Positions 1 to 5,164 of a stretch of DNA of 5,164 nucleotides are shown one piece after another. Position numbers and translations under genes: made by a program. Below the pieces are notes generated by a model. That model ran no database searches and was not told the DNA's origin. It saw only the letters and a program-made list of their open reading frames with translations. Origin of the DNA: an uncultured Desulfomonile sp. GTDB lineage: Bacteria; Desulfobacterota; Desulfomonilia; Desulfomonilales; Desulfomonilaceae. The number at the start of each line of letters is the position of its first letter. The first letter of the stretch is position 1. The stretch lies in contig CAINUH010000195.1 of the NCBI GenBank assembly GCA_903853735.1, positions 1-5,164 of the forward strand, read 5' to 3'.

Positions 1-107
1 AGCACTCGATTGTACTTCATGGACAGCTTCTTAACCTGGCGAGCGTACCTGTTCCCCCTATGTGAACTTCCGCCTGATTCGGCGGTGAGGTTTCTATCAG
101 CAGCCAT
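1..107 (-). CDS. Possible 5' part of an unknown gene, cut by the window edge
   Basis: Reading the minus strand from ATG at 107-105, the frame stays open for 35 codons and runs off the window at base 1. A GGAG ribosome-binding site (plus-strand CTCC at 115-118) sits 7 bases before the ATG, and that is the main support for the start. The visible N-terminus begins MAADRNLTAES, is Gly/Ser-rich around residues 11-18, and then becomes basic and helix-like (RYARQVKKLSMKYNRV, residues 20-35). No domain is recognisable. It lies 72 bases downstream of the transporter on the same strand, so the two could be co-transcribed. Thirty-five open codons can occur by chance, so the call depends on the ribosome-binding site and on whether the frame continues to the left. 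Confidence 0.35.
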   Translation of the reverse strand, partial: MAADRNLTAESGGSSHRGNRYARQVKKLSMKYNRV

Positions 108-179
108 CACATTGCTCCAGTTTGTTTGCCTAGACGCGGGTCTTTCAATCCTTGACGATTTCTTCGAGAGATCCTTGGT

Positions 180-1070
180 TCACTGGTAGAGAAAGAACAA
201 CCCTGCGACCATTACGGATGATGCGATCAGACGATAACCAATGTTACTCTCATTAAAGAACAGCCATCCAAATATGACACCGAAAACCATGCTGATCCTC
301 TTTACAGATATCATATATGCCACAGGCGCCATACTCAGAGAAACGAAATGTGTTACTTGTGCTCCGGCCATGAGTACCCCAGCCAGAACAAAGAGTACAG
401 CAACATATACCGTTGGATCTACTCTTGCCACGCCAAGCTTCAATCGAACGAGGCTCATCGCACCAAAACACACAGCAGCAAAGACGATGATCAGGAACCC
501 GAACTGTATGGCTCCATAAATCAGGATCCCTTTTTTCCCAAGAGTCACCGTCAATGACCAAATGGCTGCGGTCATGAGCATACGACGCGACCCGGGACTG
601 GAAAAGATCGCTTTGATCGGAGCTGCAGGATTAAATTTCCCCGGATCGCTGTACAAGATGTAGGCTCCCGCCGTCACGAGCCCGATCCCGACCACTCCGT
701 AACCGCCGATTTGTTCCCCCAGCATGACAAACGCCGTCAGAGCAGTGAGCACGGGCGTGAATGCCAGCAAAGGCAAGACGAGTGAGAGTGGTGCCAACCG
801 CAGTGCCGACAGAAAAAAATAATACCCCAGGACCTCCAAGGGAATCGTCACTGCCAAGACGACCAGGAGATCCAATGAAACAGGACCAAATTCCATACAG
901 GAAATCAGCGGAAGAAGTGCCACTCCTGACACGAGCAAAACCATTGCTCCTGTTGTCCACTCATCGATGTCCTGCATGATCCGTTTAGAGACTGCATCGC
1001 AGCCCGCCGTAAGCAGGGCACAACCGAGGGCAATGAAGAACCAGGGCGGCGCTTCTGCAGGCAGTTTCAT
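180..1070 (-). CDS. EamA/DMT-family inner-membrane transporter
   Basis: This 296-residue, very hydrophobic protein has the length and layout of the drug/metabolite transporter superfamily: about ten membrane helices arranged as two repeated five-helix EamA halves. The first half carries the usual signature around residues 87-120, where a helix with LRLAPLSLVLPLLAF leads to TAFVMLGEQ. The second half repeats it at about 245-275, with SLSMAPVAYMISVKR leading to GWLFFNES. The central loop, roughly 141-163, is hydrophilic. Family members export or import small metabolites such as amino acids, nucleosides or sugars, usually as secondary carriers; the substrate cannot be read from the sequence. The first helix begins near residue 9, so the ATG at 1070 fits a full-length protein, although its ribosome-binding site is poor (AAGG about 13 bases upstream). 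The gene points away from the phage genes and is probably a normal host gene marking the boundary of the phage-derived block. It shows no truncation or frameshift. Confidence 0.9.
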   Translation of the reverse strand: MKLPAEAPPWFFIALGCALLTAGCDAVSKRIMQDIDEWTTGAMVLLVSGVALLPLISCMEFGPVSLDLLVVLAVTIPLEVLGYYFFLSALRLAPLSLVLPLLAFTPVLTALTAFVMLGEQIGGYGVVGIGLVTAGAYILYSDPGKFNPAAPIKAIFSSPGSRRMLMTAAIWSLTVTLGKKGILIYGAIQFGFLIIVFAAVCFGAMSLVRLKLGVARVDPTVYVAVLFVLAGVLMAGAQVTHFVSLSMAPVAYMISVKRISMVFGVIFGWLFFNESNIGYRLIASSVMVAGLFFLYQ

Positions 1071-1307
1071 TAAAATGCGCCAACCTTTTGAAATGGCAAT
1101 TCTAATTCATCCCAACATGAGGTTTTCCATCGAATCATTGACCGCTCACAAGGTGTCGGGCATACTGTAATCGTAAGGACGAGAAAAGGCCAGATCGACT
1201 TTTCCGTGTTCGGGGAATGTTTCAGTCTACACTGATAGGGTCGCCGGCGGAAGAGCACATCTTAACATTCTTCCAGTCAATCGACAAATAACAAAGAGAG
1301 ATTCCTC
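1071..1307. other. Divergent intergenic region
   Basis: This 237-base spacer separates the leftward transporter from the rightward small gene and phage block, so it should hold promoters for both directions. One rightward sigma70-like candidate is listed separately. On the minus strand a TAGAAT hexamer lies about 30 bases before the transporter ATG, but no convincing -35 box accompanies it. An 8-bp palindrome CGCCGGCG lies at 1242-1249. No tRNA-like, CRISPR-like or long repeat structure is visible, so there is no obvious attachment site here. Confidence 0.6.
1138..1166 (+). promoter_or_regulatory. Candidate sigma70-like promoter for the rightward genes
   Basis: TTGACC (1138-1143, five of six matches to the -35 consensus) is followed after exactly 17 bases by CATACT (1161-1166, four of six matches to the -10 consensus). 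Transcription would start near 1173 and give a leader of about 135 bases before the ATG at 1308. It is the best-spaced pair I noticed in this spacer, but a pair of this quality can arise by chance, and the host's promoter preferences are unknown. Confidence 0.3.
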
Positions 1308-1538
1308 ATGCTTGTCACATCAGGGCACCGGTATGTCCAGGTGGATAACAACGTCAAACTTTCCCGTTTGGTGCAGCGGGAGCACGAGGCCTTAAGATTC
1401 AGTAAAGAGTCTTATGACATGGAGTTTCCACATCACGCCAGGCATATTCCCCATGACCAGATGAGGCGCCTGGCAGTTAAAAGCGTTCTGCAAAGGATAT
1501 GTAAACCGGAATGTGCGGGTGAAGATTCATTCGTGTAG
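1308..1538 (+). CDS. Small His/Cys-containing protein of unknown function upstream of the portal gene
   Basis: The gene encodes a 76-residue, soluble, basic protein that I do not recognise. The start at 1308 has a purine-rich AGAGAG stretch ending 7 bases upstream, an acceptable but not strong ribosome-binding site. The N-terminal third looks beta-like (HRYVQVDNNVKLSRLV), the middle has a histidine cluster HHARHIPH at residues 42-49, and a helical basic segment leads to CKPEC at 65-69. The His cluster and the Cys pair could bind a metal ion, but this is only a guess from composition. There is no signal peptide or membrane segment. The gene is co-directional with the portal gene, with 69 bases between them, so it may be the first gene of that operon. 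The position before a portal is often taken by terminase genes; this protein is far too short to be a large terminase and does not resemble a small terminase that I know. Confidence 0.5.
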   Translation: MLVTSGHRYVQVDNNVKLSRLVQREHEALRFSKESYDMEFPHHARHIPHDQMRRLAVKSVLQRICKPECAGEDSFV

Positions 1539-1570
1539 GAGCGGACCCGTGTGTCCGACCCGTAGATCCC
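1536..1570. repeat. GC-rich hairpin in the gap before the portal gene
   Basis: Directly after the TAG stop of the 76-residue gene lies GGAGCGGACCCGTGTGTCCG. Its CGGAC (1542-1546) and GTCCG (1553-1557) arms form a 5-bp stem with a 6-base loop. No T-tract follows, so it is not a standard intrinsic terminator. The sequence resembles dispersed GGACC...GGTCC-type intergenic repeats of some bacterial genomes, but I cannot show further copies within this window. Confidence 0.4.
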
Positions 1571-1595
1571 CATCCATAGGTTAAGATCAGACGAT

Positions 1596-1600
1596 AAGGA
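1596..1600 (+). promoter_or_regulatory. Ribosome-binding site of the portal gene
   Basis: AAGGA is followed by a 7-base spacer and ATG at 1608. This supports the chosen start, which also gives a normal portal-length protein. Confidence 0.7.
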
Positions 1601-1607
1601 CAACATC

Positions 1608-3656
1608 ATGTCTCCTGATACAAACCAGGGAGTACTAACACCGGCTCTTGAGCCCTCAAAAAGATTTCAGGAGCAGGCCTTCAACCACGTGAGCCACTGG
1701 TGCAAGGCATCAGCAGAATTCGTGAGCCGAAAAGTAGAGCGCTGGAAACTTCTTGAAGATCTTTACCACAACAGGCGCGATCTGAATTCTTGGGGGGCAC
1801 GGTCCGACCCGGCGGTGGCTTTCGACAGTTTGGGGCTCAAAAAGGATTCTCCGTTGAGGCGGGATCGTTGGCGGTCCGACATAGTCTTGGCTCCGTCGTA
1901 CATTGTGGATACTTGGGCGGACAGGGCCTACCAGTCTATTTTCAGTGGTCCCGAATGGCTTACGGTTGTCCCGACCGACTCAGAACAATCATCGGCAAAG
2001 CAGGACGCTGGATTCCCATCTTCTTATAAGCTCCAGGAACTCCTCCTGATGCGGCTGTCAGAAGGACAGATCCACGTCAGACTCTACGAGATACTTCAAC
2101 ATCTCGTACTCTACGGGACGGCATACGCCAAGATTTTCTGGTATTCCAAGGGCGTGCGAAGCTTTCGCTGGGATTATGAATCACTGGCAGTGATCGAAGA
2201 ATCGAAAAAAATTTACGATTGCCCCGTGGTTCAGGTCATCCCCTTAGACCGGGTCCTGCCCGATTGGGCCGCGGATCACAGCGACGTCCAAAGATTCACC
2301 GGAATCGGTCATCGAGTTGATAAAAGTTACGAACACGTGCTCGAACAATACGCACGGGGGGTTTACAATCTTAATAAAGAGCGCTTTCTTGATCGCTGGG
2401 AGAATGCGTCTTCGGAGGCAAACCAGAACTCGGACCAACTCTTGCAAGACCACGATTCCGTCGGGATCCGGCAGGACGACACGGGAAAACTCACTGTCTG
2501 GGAATGGCACGGCCTGGCGCCGACCGACACGGGCCACAGAGAATGTCTATGCGCCATAATAACTGAAAGGGGCGCAAGCAGCCCTGAGGACGGAGTCATG
2601 GTGCGGCTGACGGAAACCCCGGTGCTGTGGTCCGGTCTTAGACCTTTCCTTTCTGCCCATTATACCCCTTTACCCGGTCCGTTCGGCGTCGGGGCCGTGG
2701 AACCCAACCTGGACCTGATTCATTCAATTTCCCAGTTCATAAGCCAATCGCAGGACAATACCAGGCTCACGGCCAATGCTCAGCTCATGGTCCGAAGAGG
2801 ATCCTCCGCGGCTCGCCAGATCAACTCGGATGACGATGTGATCTATCCCGGAAAGGTGTGGACAGTCGATGATCCTGGAGACATACAGCCTTTTCCGACT
2901 CTGAACTTCCCGCAGCAGGAAGTAAACCACCTCATAGACTATCTTAACAGCCTTCTGGAGCGTCGAACAACTGTTTCAGAGATTACCCTGGGAGTGTCAA
3001 CCCGAGGAAAGACCGCCACAGAAGCGCATATACTGCAAGAGTCGGCCATGAGCCCCTTTGCAACCAGGACGGACCTTTTTGCCCGCGCCTTTTTGGAACC
3101 TCTCGGCAAAATAGCCCTATCCATGCTCCAACAATTTCTTCTGGACGACCAGACGATTACCGTAAGGAACTCCAGCGGCCAAGAAGTCCCTTTGGTCGTC
3201 AGGTCGGAAGAAATCCAGAAAAGCCGTTACAGGGTGGCGGCGACTCTGACACGCCAGGATTCCACCAGGCTGGCCAAGGCGCAAAGTATTGAGAGGGTCC
3301 TGCCCACGCTCTCCAGTTTCCAGCCCATTCTCGCCTCAGAAGGAGTGCGCATTTCCTTCTCGGAATTGATAAAGCGGTACCTGGACCTTATTGGAGTGGA
3401 TGGCGCGGATCGTGTCTTCACCCGTGTGAGCGTGCCCGACGAGACGAACCGGGAAGAAGAAGGCTCATCCAGTCCTCCTGATGATCATTTATCCCGGTCC
3501 CCGGAAGACCCCCGACGAATCGGACCCTCAAGGAACTCATCTCCACATTCACCGCCACCCCTGCTGGAGAAGGGAGGTCCCATGGGCCCCAATCCCACTG
3601 ACCAAAATGCACTCGCCCAGTTCCTCCAAATTCAGGCGTCCAGCTTCTCGCAATGA
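1608..3656 (+). CDS. Phage portal (head-to-tail connector) protein
   Basis: The 682-residue product looks like the portal proteins of short-tailed and P22-like phages, which form the dodecameric ring at one capsid vertex through which DNA is packaged and ejected. The pattern is seen in order. An N-terminal helical region (about 20-60) is rich in Trp and charged residues. Residues 90-122 (IVLAPSYIVDTWADRAYQSI, then a hydrophobic strand) correspond to the early portal core. YGTAYAKIFW at 169-178 is followed by VQVIPLDRVLPD at 208-219, the typical strand with Pro-Asp before a variable insert. HYTPLPGPFGVGAVE at 351-365 leads into the helix with SQFISQSQDNTRLT, and GKTATEAHILQESA at 467-480 is the usual Thr-Ala-Thr-Glu helix. 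A helical segment with YRVAATLTRQDSTR (541-554) ends the core. From about 608 the chain becomes a Pro/Ser/Gly-rich, probably disordered tail to 682. The assignment comes from motif recognition, not a database search. The frame is open and undamaged. The terminase gene that often precedes a portal is absent upstream. Confidence 0.85.
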   Translation: MSPDTNQGVLTPALEPSKRFQEQAFNHVSHWCKASAEFVSRKVERWKLLEDLYHNRRDLNSWGARSDPAVAFDSLGLKKDSPLRRDRWRSDIVLAPSYIVDTWADRAYQSIFSGPEWLTVVPTDSEQSSAKQDAGFPSSYKLQELLLMRLSEGQIHVRLYEILQHLVLYGTAYAKIFWYSKGVRSFRWDYESLAVIEESKKIYDCPVVQVIPLDRVLPDWAADHSDVQRFTGIGHRVDKSYEHVLEQYARGVYNLNKERFLDRWENASSEANQNSDQLLQDHDSVGIRQDDTGKLTVWEWHGLAPTDTGHRECLCAIITERGASSPEDGVMVRLTETPVLWSGLRPFLSAHYTPLPGPFGVGAVEPNLDLIHSISQFISQSQDNTRLTANAQLMVRRGSSAARQINSDDDVIYPGKVWTVDDPGDIQPFPTLNFPQQEVNHLIDYLNSLLERRTTVSEITLGVSTRGKTATEAHILQESAMSPFATRTDLFARAFLEPLGKIALSMLQQFLLDDQTITVRNSSGQEVPLVVRSEEIQKSRYRVAATLTRQDSTRLAKAQSIERVLPTLSSFQPILASEGVRISFSELIKRYLDLIGVDGADRVFTRVSVPDETNREEEGSSSPPDDHLSRSPEDPRRIGPSRNSSPHSPPPLLEKGGPMGPNPTDQNALAQFLQIQASSFSQ

Positions 3657-3871
3657 CAGGTAGCGCCGGTGTCAGGAGGCTGTCTCAGAATGGGCAAAAT
3701 TCACCATCCCCTATCCCCTCCCATCAAGGGATGTGGACCAACCCATTGAATCAAATGAGGTGTTCAGCCTCTCCCTGTGGCAAAAATCACAGGAACAAAC
3801 ACGAGTCGATATGAATCAGTCCGCAATCACAAATTCACCCTGCAAATCTGTCCCAGACACCGGAGGAATTT
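3657..3871. other. 215-base gap inside the head-gene block, with hairpin sequence
   Basis: The gap separates portal and the 99-residue gene, while the next junction has only 12 bases. It holds GGCTGTCTCA (3680-3689), a CCC-rich stretch, and arms CATCCC (3705-3710) and GGGATG (3728-3733) that can form a 6-bp stem with a 17-base loop. No T-tract follows. A short reading frame begins at 3693 (MGKIHHPLSPPIKG, 19 codons in all) with AGGAGG 10 bases upstream, but its content looks like translated repeat DNA. I see no convincing gene here. The gap may hold an inserted dispersed repeat, a decayed small gene, or a promoter for the downstream pair. Confidence 0.5.
3862..3866 (+). promoter_or_regulatory. 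Ribosome-binding site of the 99-residue gene
   Basis: GGAGG is followed by a 5-base spacer and ATG at 3872. A second in-frame ATG lies at 3878, but the first has the better spacing. This strong site is the main reason to prefer this frame over the overlapping longer frame that starts with GTG at 3733. Confidence 0.75.
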
Positions 3872-4171
3872 ATGTCCATGTTTTACAAGGAATACCTTTT
3901 GTTTCGAGACGGATGGGACTCCGAGTCGGAAAAGGAAATAGAAGACAGGCTGGTCGAGGCCACTGTGTCCTCAAGCTGGCACTACCGGTTCCTCCCGGCT
4001 TTCATCGAGACGCTGAAAAGGGAACAGTTCATAAAGATCATGGAATGCTTGGACAAGGACAAGAACCTGGAATTTAACCGGGGTTTCGTTGCCGGAATCG
4101 ACGTCGTCCTCAACAGGCTCGATCGTATCGCCATCAAATCGAAGCCGCCCAGACCTTCAGTGCAATTGTAA
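3872..4171 (+). CDS. Small protein of unknown function between portal and scaffold genes
   Basis: The gene encodes a 99-residue, soluble, charged and mostly helical protein that I do not recognise by name. It begins MSMFYKEYLLFRDGW, continues with an acidic helix (about 17-30), then a second helical part (39-60), and a segment LEFNRGFVAGIDVVLNRLDR at 66-85 that resembles a helical Asn-Arg-Gly-Phe pattern I have seen in small phage head-module proteins. The C-terminus is short and basic with prolines. There is no signal peptide or membrane helix. A GGAGG ribosome-binding site 5 bases before the ATG supports the start. The stop is only 12 bases before the scaffold start, and the next gene's ribosome-binding site overlaps the stop codon, so the two are probably coupled in one transcript. 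A role in head assembly is inferred from position only. Confidence 0.7.
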   Translation: MSMFYKEYLLFRDGWDSESEKEIEDRLVEATVSSSWHYRFLPAFIETLKREQFIKIMECLDKDKNLEFNRGFVAGIDVVLNRLDRIAIKSKPPRPSVQL

Positions 4172-4176
4172 AGGAG
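4171..4176 (+). promoter_or_regulatory. Ribosome-binding site that decides the TTG start of the scaffold gene
   Basis: AAGGAG shares its first base with the upstream TAA stop (4169-4171) and lies 7 bases before TTG at 4184. No in-frame ATG occurs until codon 40, and that one lacks such a site, so the TTG start is preferred. The overlap of stop and ribosome-binding site suggests translational coupling with the 99-residue gene. Confidence 0.75.
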
Positions 4177-4183
4177 AAAAAAT

Positions 4184-4957
4184 TTGGATCCCCGAGAATC
4201 ATCAATCACAGGACAAACACGGCTGCTCAACAGGGATGACGAATTTCAACGGGACGATGAGCAGGCTTCCCATGAAACTTCAGGTCTCGACCTCGACCCA
4301 ATGGACCCGGACCATGCAGAGAAAACCCAGGAGACTCGAGATAAGTTCGGTTCTCCGGAAGAACTGCAACAGGCCTACGAGGCTGTCGAAAACCAATTGG
4401 TCGAAAAGGCTCAGGAAGCTGACGCATATCGTAAGATTCTTGAGGAAATGGGAGCTGATACCGGGAGCTTGCGATTCAAGGCAGATGAAGATGAGTTCCT
4501 GAGAGCAGTGAGACAATCCTATGAGAAAGACCCTGTAGACGCTTTCCAAATGATGGTTACCAGGGCCCAGAAGGAACTTTGGGATGCGGTCGAAGACAGG
4601 ATAAACCATGTCTTTCGTCAGGAGGGGCAATTCAACAAGCTCATGGGCAATTTTTTCAACGACCCGGCTAATTCAGCTCTGAAACCCTATGAGCAGGAAA
4701 TGGCATTTCTCATCAAAGACAAAGGCCTGTTGCCCCGCGAGGCTTCGGAATTGATCCGAAAGATACACGAAAAGCGCGACCTGGCAGGTCGGCTGAGATC
4801 TGCTGCTGCCGGAGAAGTCAGGAACCGATCCATGGTGGAGACGGGCGGAGATACAGGAGAGCCTATGGACAGGGACAAAGAATTCTTCCGGATAATCAAG
4901 AAAGCAAAAACCCTCGATGATATGTTTGCCGGCCTGCGCAAGACCGGGACATGGTGA
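4184..4957 (+). CDS. Probable phage capsid-assembly scaffolding protein
   Basis: The 257-residue, highly charged, almost wholly helical protein begins at TTG (4184), supported by AAGGAG 7 bases upstream. The N-terminal 50 residues are acidic and probably disordered. Then KFGSPEELQQAYEAVENQLV (residues 54-73) starts a likely coiled coil running to about 90. This 'F-S-P-E-E-L-x-x-A-Y' followed by a heptad helix is a pattern I associate with scaffolding proteins of T7-like and related phages. The middle (105-205) is further helix, including an NDPANSALKPYEQEM segment at 159-173. After a Gly-rich linker (about 219-227) the chain ends in a basic helical tail, EFFRIIKKAKTLDDMFAGLR, with a terminal Trp. 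A C-terminal helical tail is where scaffolds such as that of P22 contact coat protein. The role would be to guide coat assembly around the portal and then leave the capsid. Position after portal fits this, and the coat gene would be expected next. The call rests on composition, pattern and position rather than catalytic residues, so it is moderate. Confidence 0.65.
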   Translation: MDPRESSITGQTRLLNRDDEFQRDDEQASHETSGLDLDPMDPDHAEKTQETRDKFGSPEELQQAYEAVENQLVEKAQEADAYRKILEEMGADTGSLRFKADEDEFLRAVRQSYEKDPVDAFQMMVTRAQKELWDAVEDRINHVFRQEGQFNKLMGNFFNDPANSALKPYEQEMAFLIKDKGLLPREASELIRKIHEKRDLAGRLRSAAAGEVRNRSMVETGGDTGEPMDRDKEFFRIIKKAKTLDDMFAGLRKTGTW

Positions 4958-5001
4958 AATCTACGCCATTTCCAGCCCTTGAAGGGGCAACCACAGCCAA
5001 T

Positions 5002-5021
5002 CGCAGGCAGGGACGCCTGCG
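5002..5021. repeat. Perfect 7-bp hairpin after the scaffold gene
   Basis: CGCAGGC (5002-5008) and GCCTGCG (5015-5021) enclose the 6-base loop AGGGAC. It begins 45 bases after the scaffold stop. It could stop or pause transcription or protect the 3' end, but no run of T follows on either strand, so I do not call it an intrinsic terminator. It overlaps the left arm of a longer inverted repeat and looks like part of a dispersed repeat element. Confidence 0.6.
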
Positions 5022-5164
5022 CCACTAATGCAAAAGCTACTTGGTCAGGGTAAGAACCCTTGCAGTGGAGATAAAACCCTTGCAGTGGGGATAAAACCCT
5101 TGCAGTGGGGATAAAACCCTTGCAGTGGAGACAAAAGTCTTCCAGTGGGGCGGGCGTCCCTGCC
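5006..5164. repeat. Inverted-repeat pair flanking the tandem array
   Basis: GGCAGGGACGCCTGCGCCAC at 5006-5025 matches the reverse complement of 5145-5164 at 18 of 20 positions, including an unbroken 12-bp block at the outer ends (5006-5017 and 5153-5164). The arms are separated by 119 bases that hold most of the 20-bp tandem repeats. The right arm shares its inner bases with the last tandem unit. The pairing may extend beyond the window, because the right arm ends at its last base. Confidence 0.75.
5051..5150. repeat. 20-bp tandem repeat, five units
   Basis: Five head-to-tail units of exactly 20 bases begin at 5051, 5071, 5091, 5111 and 5131. The second and third are identical (ATAAAACCCTTGCAGTGGGG). 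The fourth differs at one position, and the first and fifth at about four each, so the array is most uniform in the middle. There are no spacers between units, which excludes CRISPR. The period is not a multiple of three, so this is not a translated repeat. An AT-rich half alternates with a GC-rich half. Confidence 0.95.

Larger units (their letters stand above)
4958..5164. other. Gene-free right end composed largely of repeats
   Basis: No plausible gene follows the scaffold in the last 207 bases. The stretch holds, in order, unique sequence, a hairpin (5002-5021), a short spacer, and a 20-bp tandem array (5051-5150), and ends in the second arm of an inverted repeat. In an intact head module the major capsid gene would usually start soon after the scaffold, so it is either further right or missing. 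Confidence 0.7.

Noticed and set aside
70..85. CCGCC/GGCGG hairpin as a terminator
   Set aside because: The 5-bp stem has no T-tract and lies inside the possible partial gene at the left edge.
157..173. Possible terminator after the transporter gene
   Set aside because: GATTTCT/AGAGATC forms a weak stem with a 3-base loop; on the transporter's strand it has a mismatch and no T-tract follows.
1070..1258. 62-codon minus-strand frame whose TAA overlaps the transporter ATG as TAATG
   Set aside because: The overlap looks like translational coupling, but the frame starts with GTG without a clear ribosome-binding site, and its Arg/Cys/Pro-rich content is like random translation.
225..1597. 13-bp direct repeat GATCAGACGATAA at 225-237 and 1585-1597, considered as phage attachment sites
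   Set aside because: A 13-bp match is not rare by chance in 5 kb. The left copy is inside the intact transporter gene, and the pair does not enclose the phage genes.
2244..2599. Minus-strand frames inside the portal gene
   Set aside because: They lie wholly within a well supported gene, have no ribosome-binding sites of note, and their products have no recognisable features.
3733..4077. Overlapping 114-codon frame beginning with GTG upstream of the 99-residue gene
   Set aside because: It has no good ribosome-binding site, and most of its length is the other frame of the better supported 99-residue gene; its composition looks non-native.
5051..5150. CRISPR array
   Set aside because: The 20-bp units abut each other with no spacers, and there are no cas-like genes.

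Overview
The window looks like a bacterial chromosomal segment in which a block of tailed-phage head-assembly genes sits next to an ordinary host membrane-transporter gene. Base composition looks close to 50-55% G+C (estimated by eye). The intergenic spaces carry short GC-rich hairpin repeats of a kind I associate with Desulfobacterota/syntroph-type genomes. That placement is a weak inference from style; no rRNA or other marker gene is present.

Layout. The left edge (minus strand) holds the possible beginning of a truncated gene (about 107 to 1), preceded by a ten-helix EamA/DMT-type transporter (1070 to 180, minus). A 237-base divergent intergenic region (1071-1307) follows, with one candidate sigma70-like promoter pointing right. 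From 1308 everything reads on the plus strand: a 76-residue orphan protein with His and Cys clusters (1308-1538), a 682-residue phage portal protein (1608-3656), a 215-base gap with hairpin and low-complexity sequence, a 99-residue unknown protein (3872-4171), and a 257-residue scaffolding-like protein with a TTG start (4184-4957). The last 207 bases hold no gene. They contain a hairpin, five 20-bp tandem repeats and an 18/20 inverted-repeat pair that brackets the array and reaches the window end.

How the genes work together. Portal, small protein, then scaffold is the usual order of a podovirus/P22-like head module. The portal forms the ring at the unique capsid vertex through which DNA is packaged, and the scaffold directs coat polymerisation around it. 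The major capsid gene expected after the scaffold is not within the first 207 bases downstream. No terminase, integrase or lysis gene is visible, and the transporter gene lies close upstream. The segment is therefore either one edge of a prophage (or domesticated phage-derived island) or a decayed remnant; the window cannot tell which. The cassette genes themselves are open, have good ribosome-binding sites and show no frameshifts.

I did not find a clearly new system. The most unusual parts are the repeat structure at the right end, the small proteins around the portal, and the proline/serine-rich portal tail.
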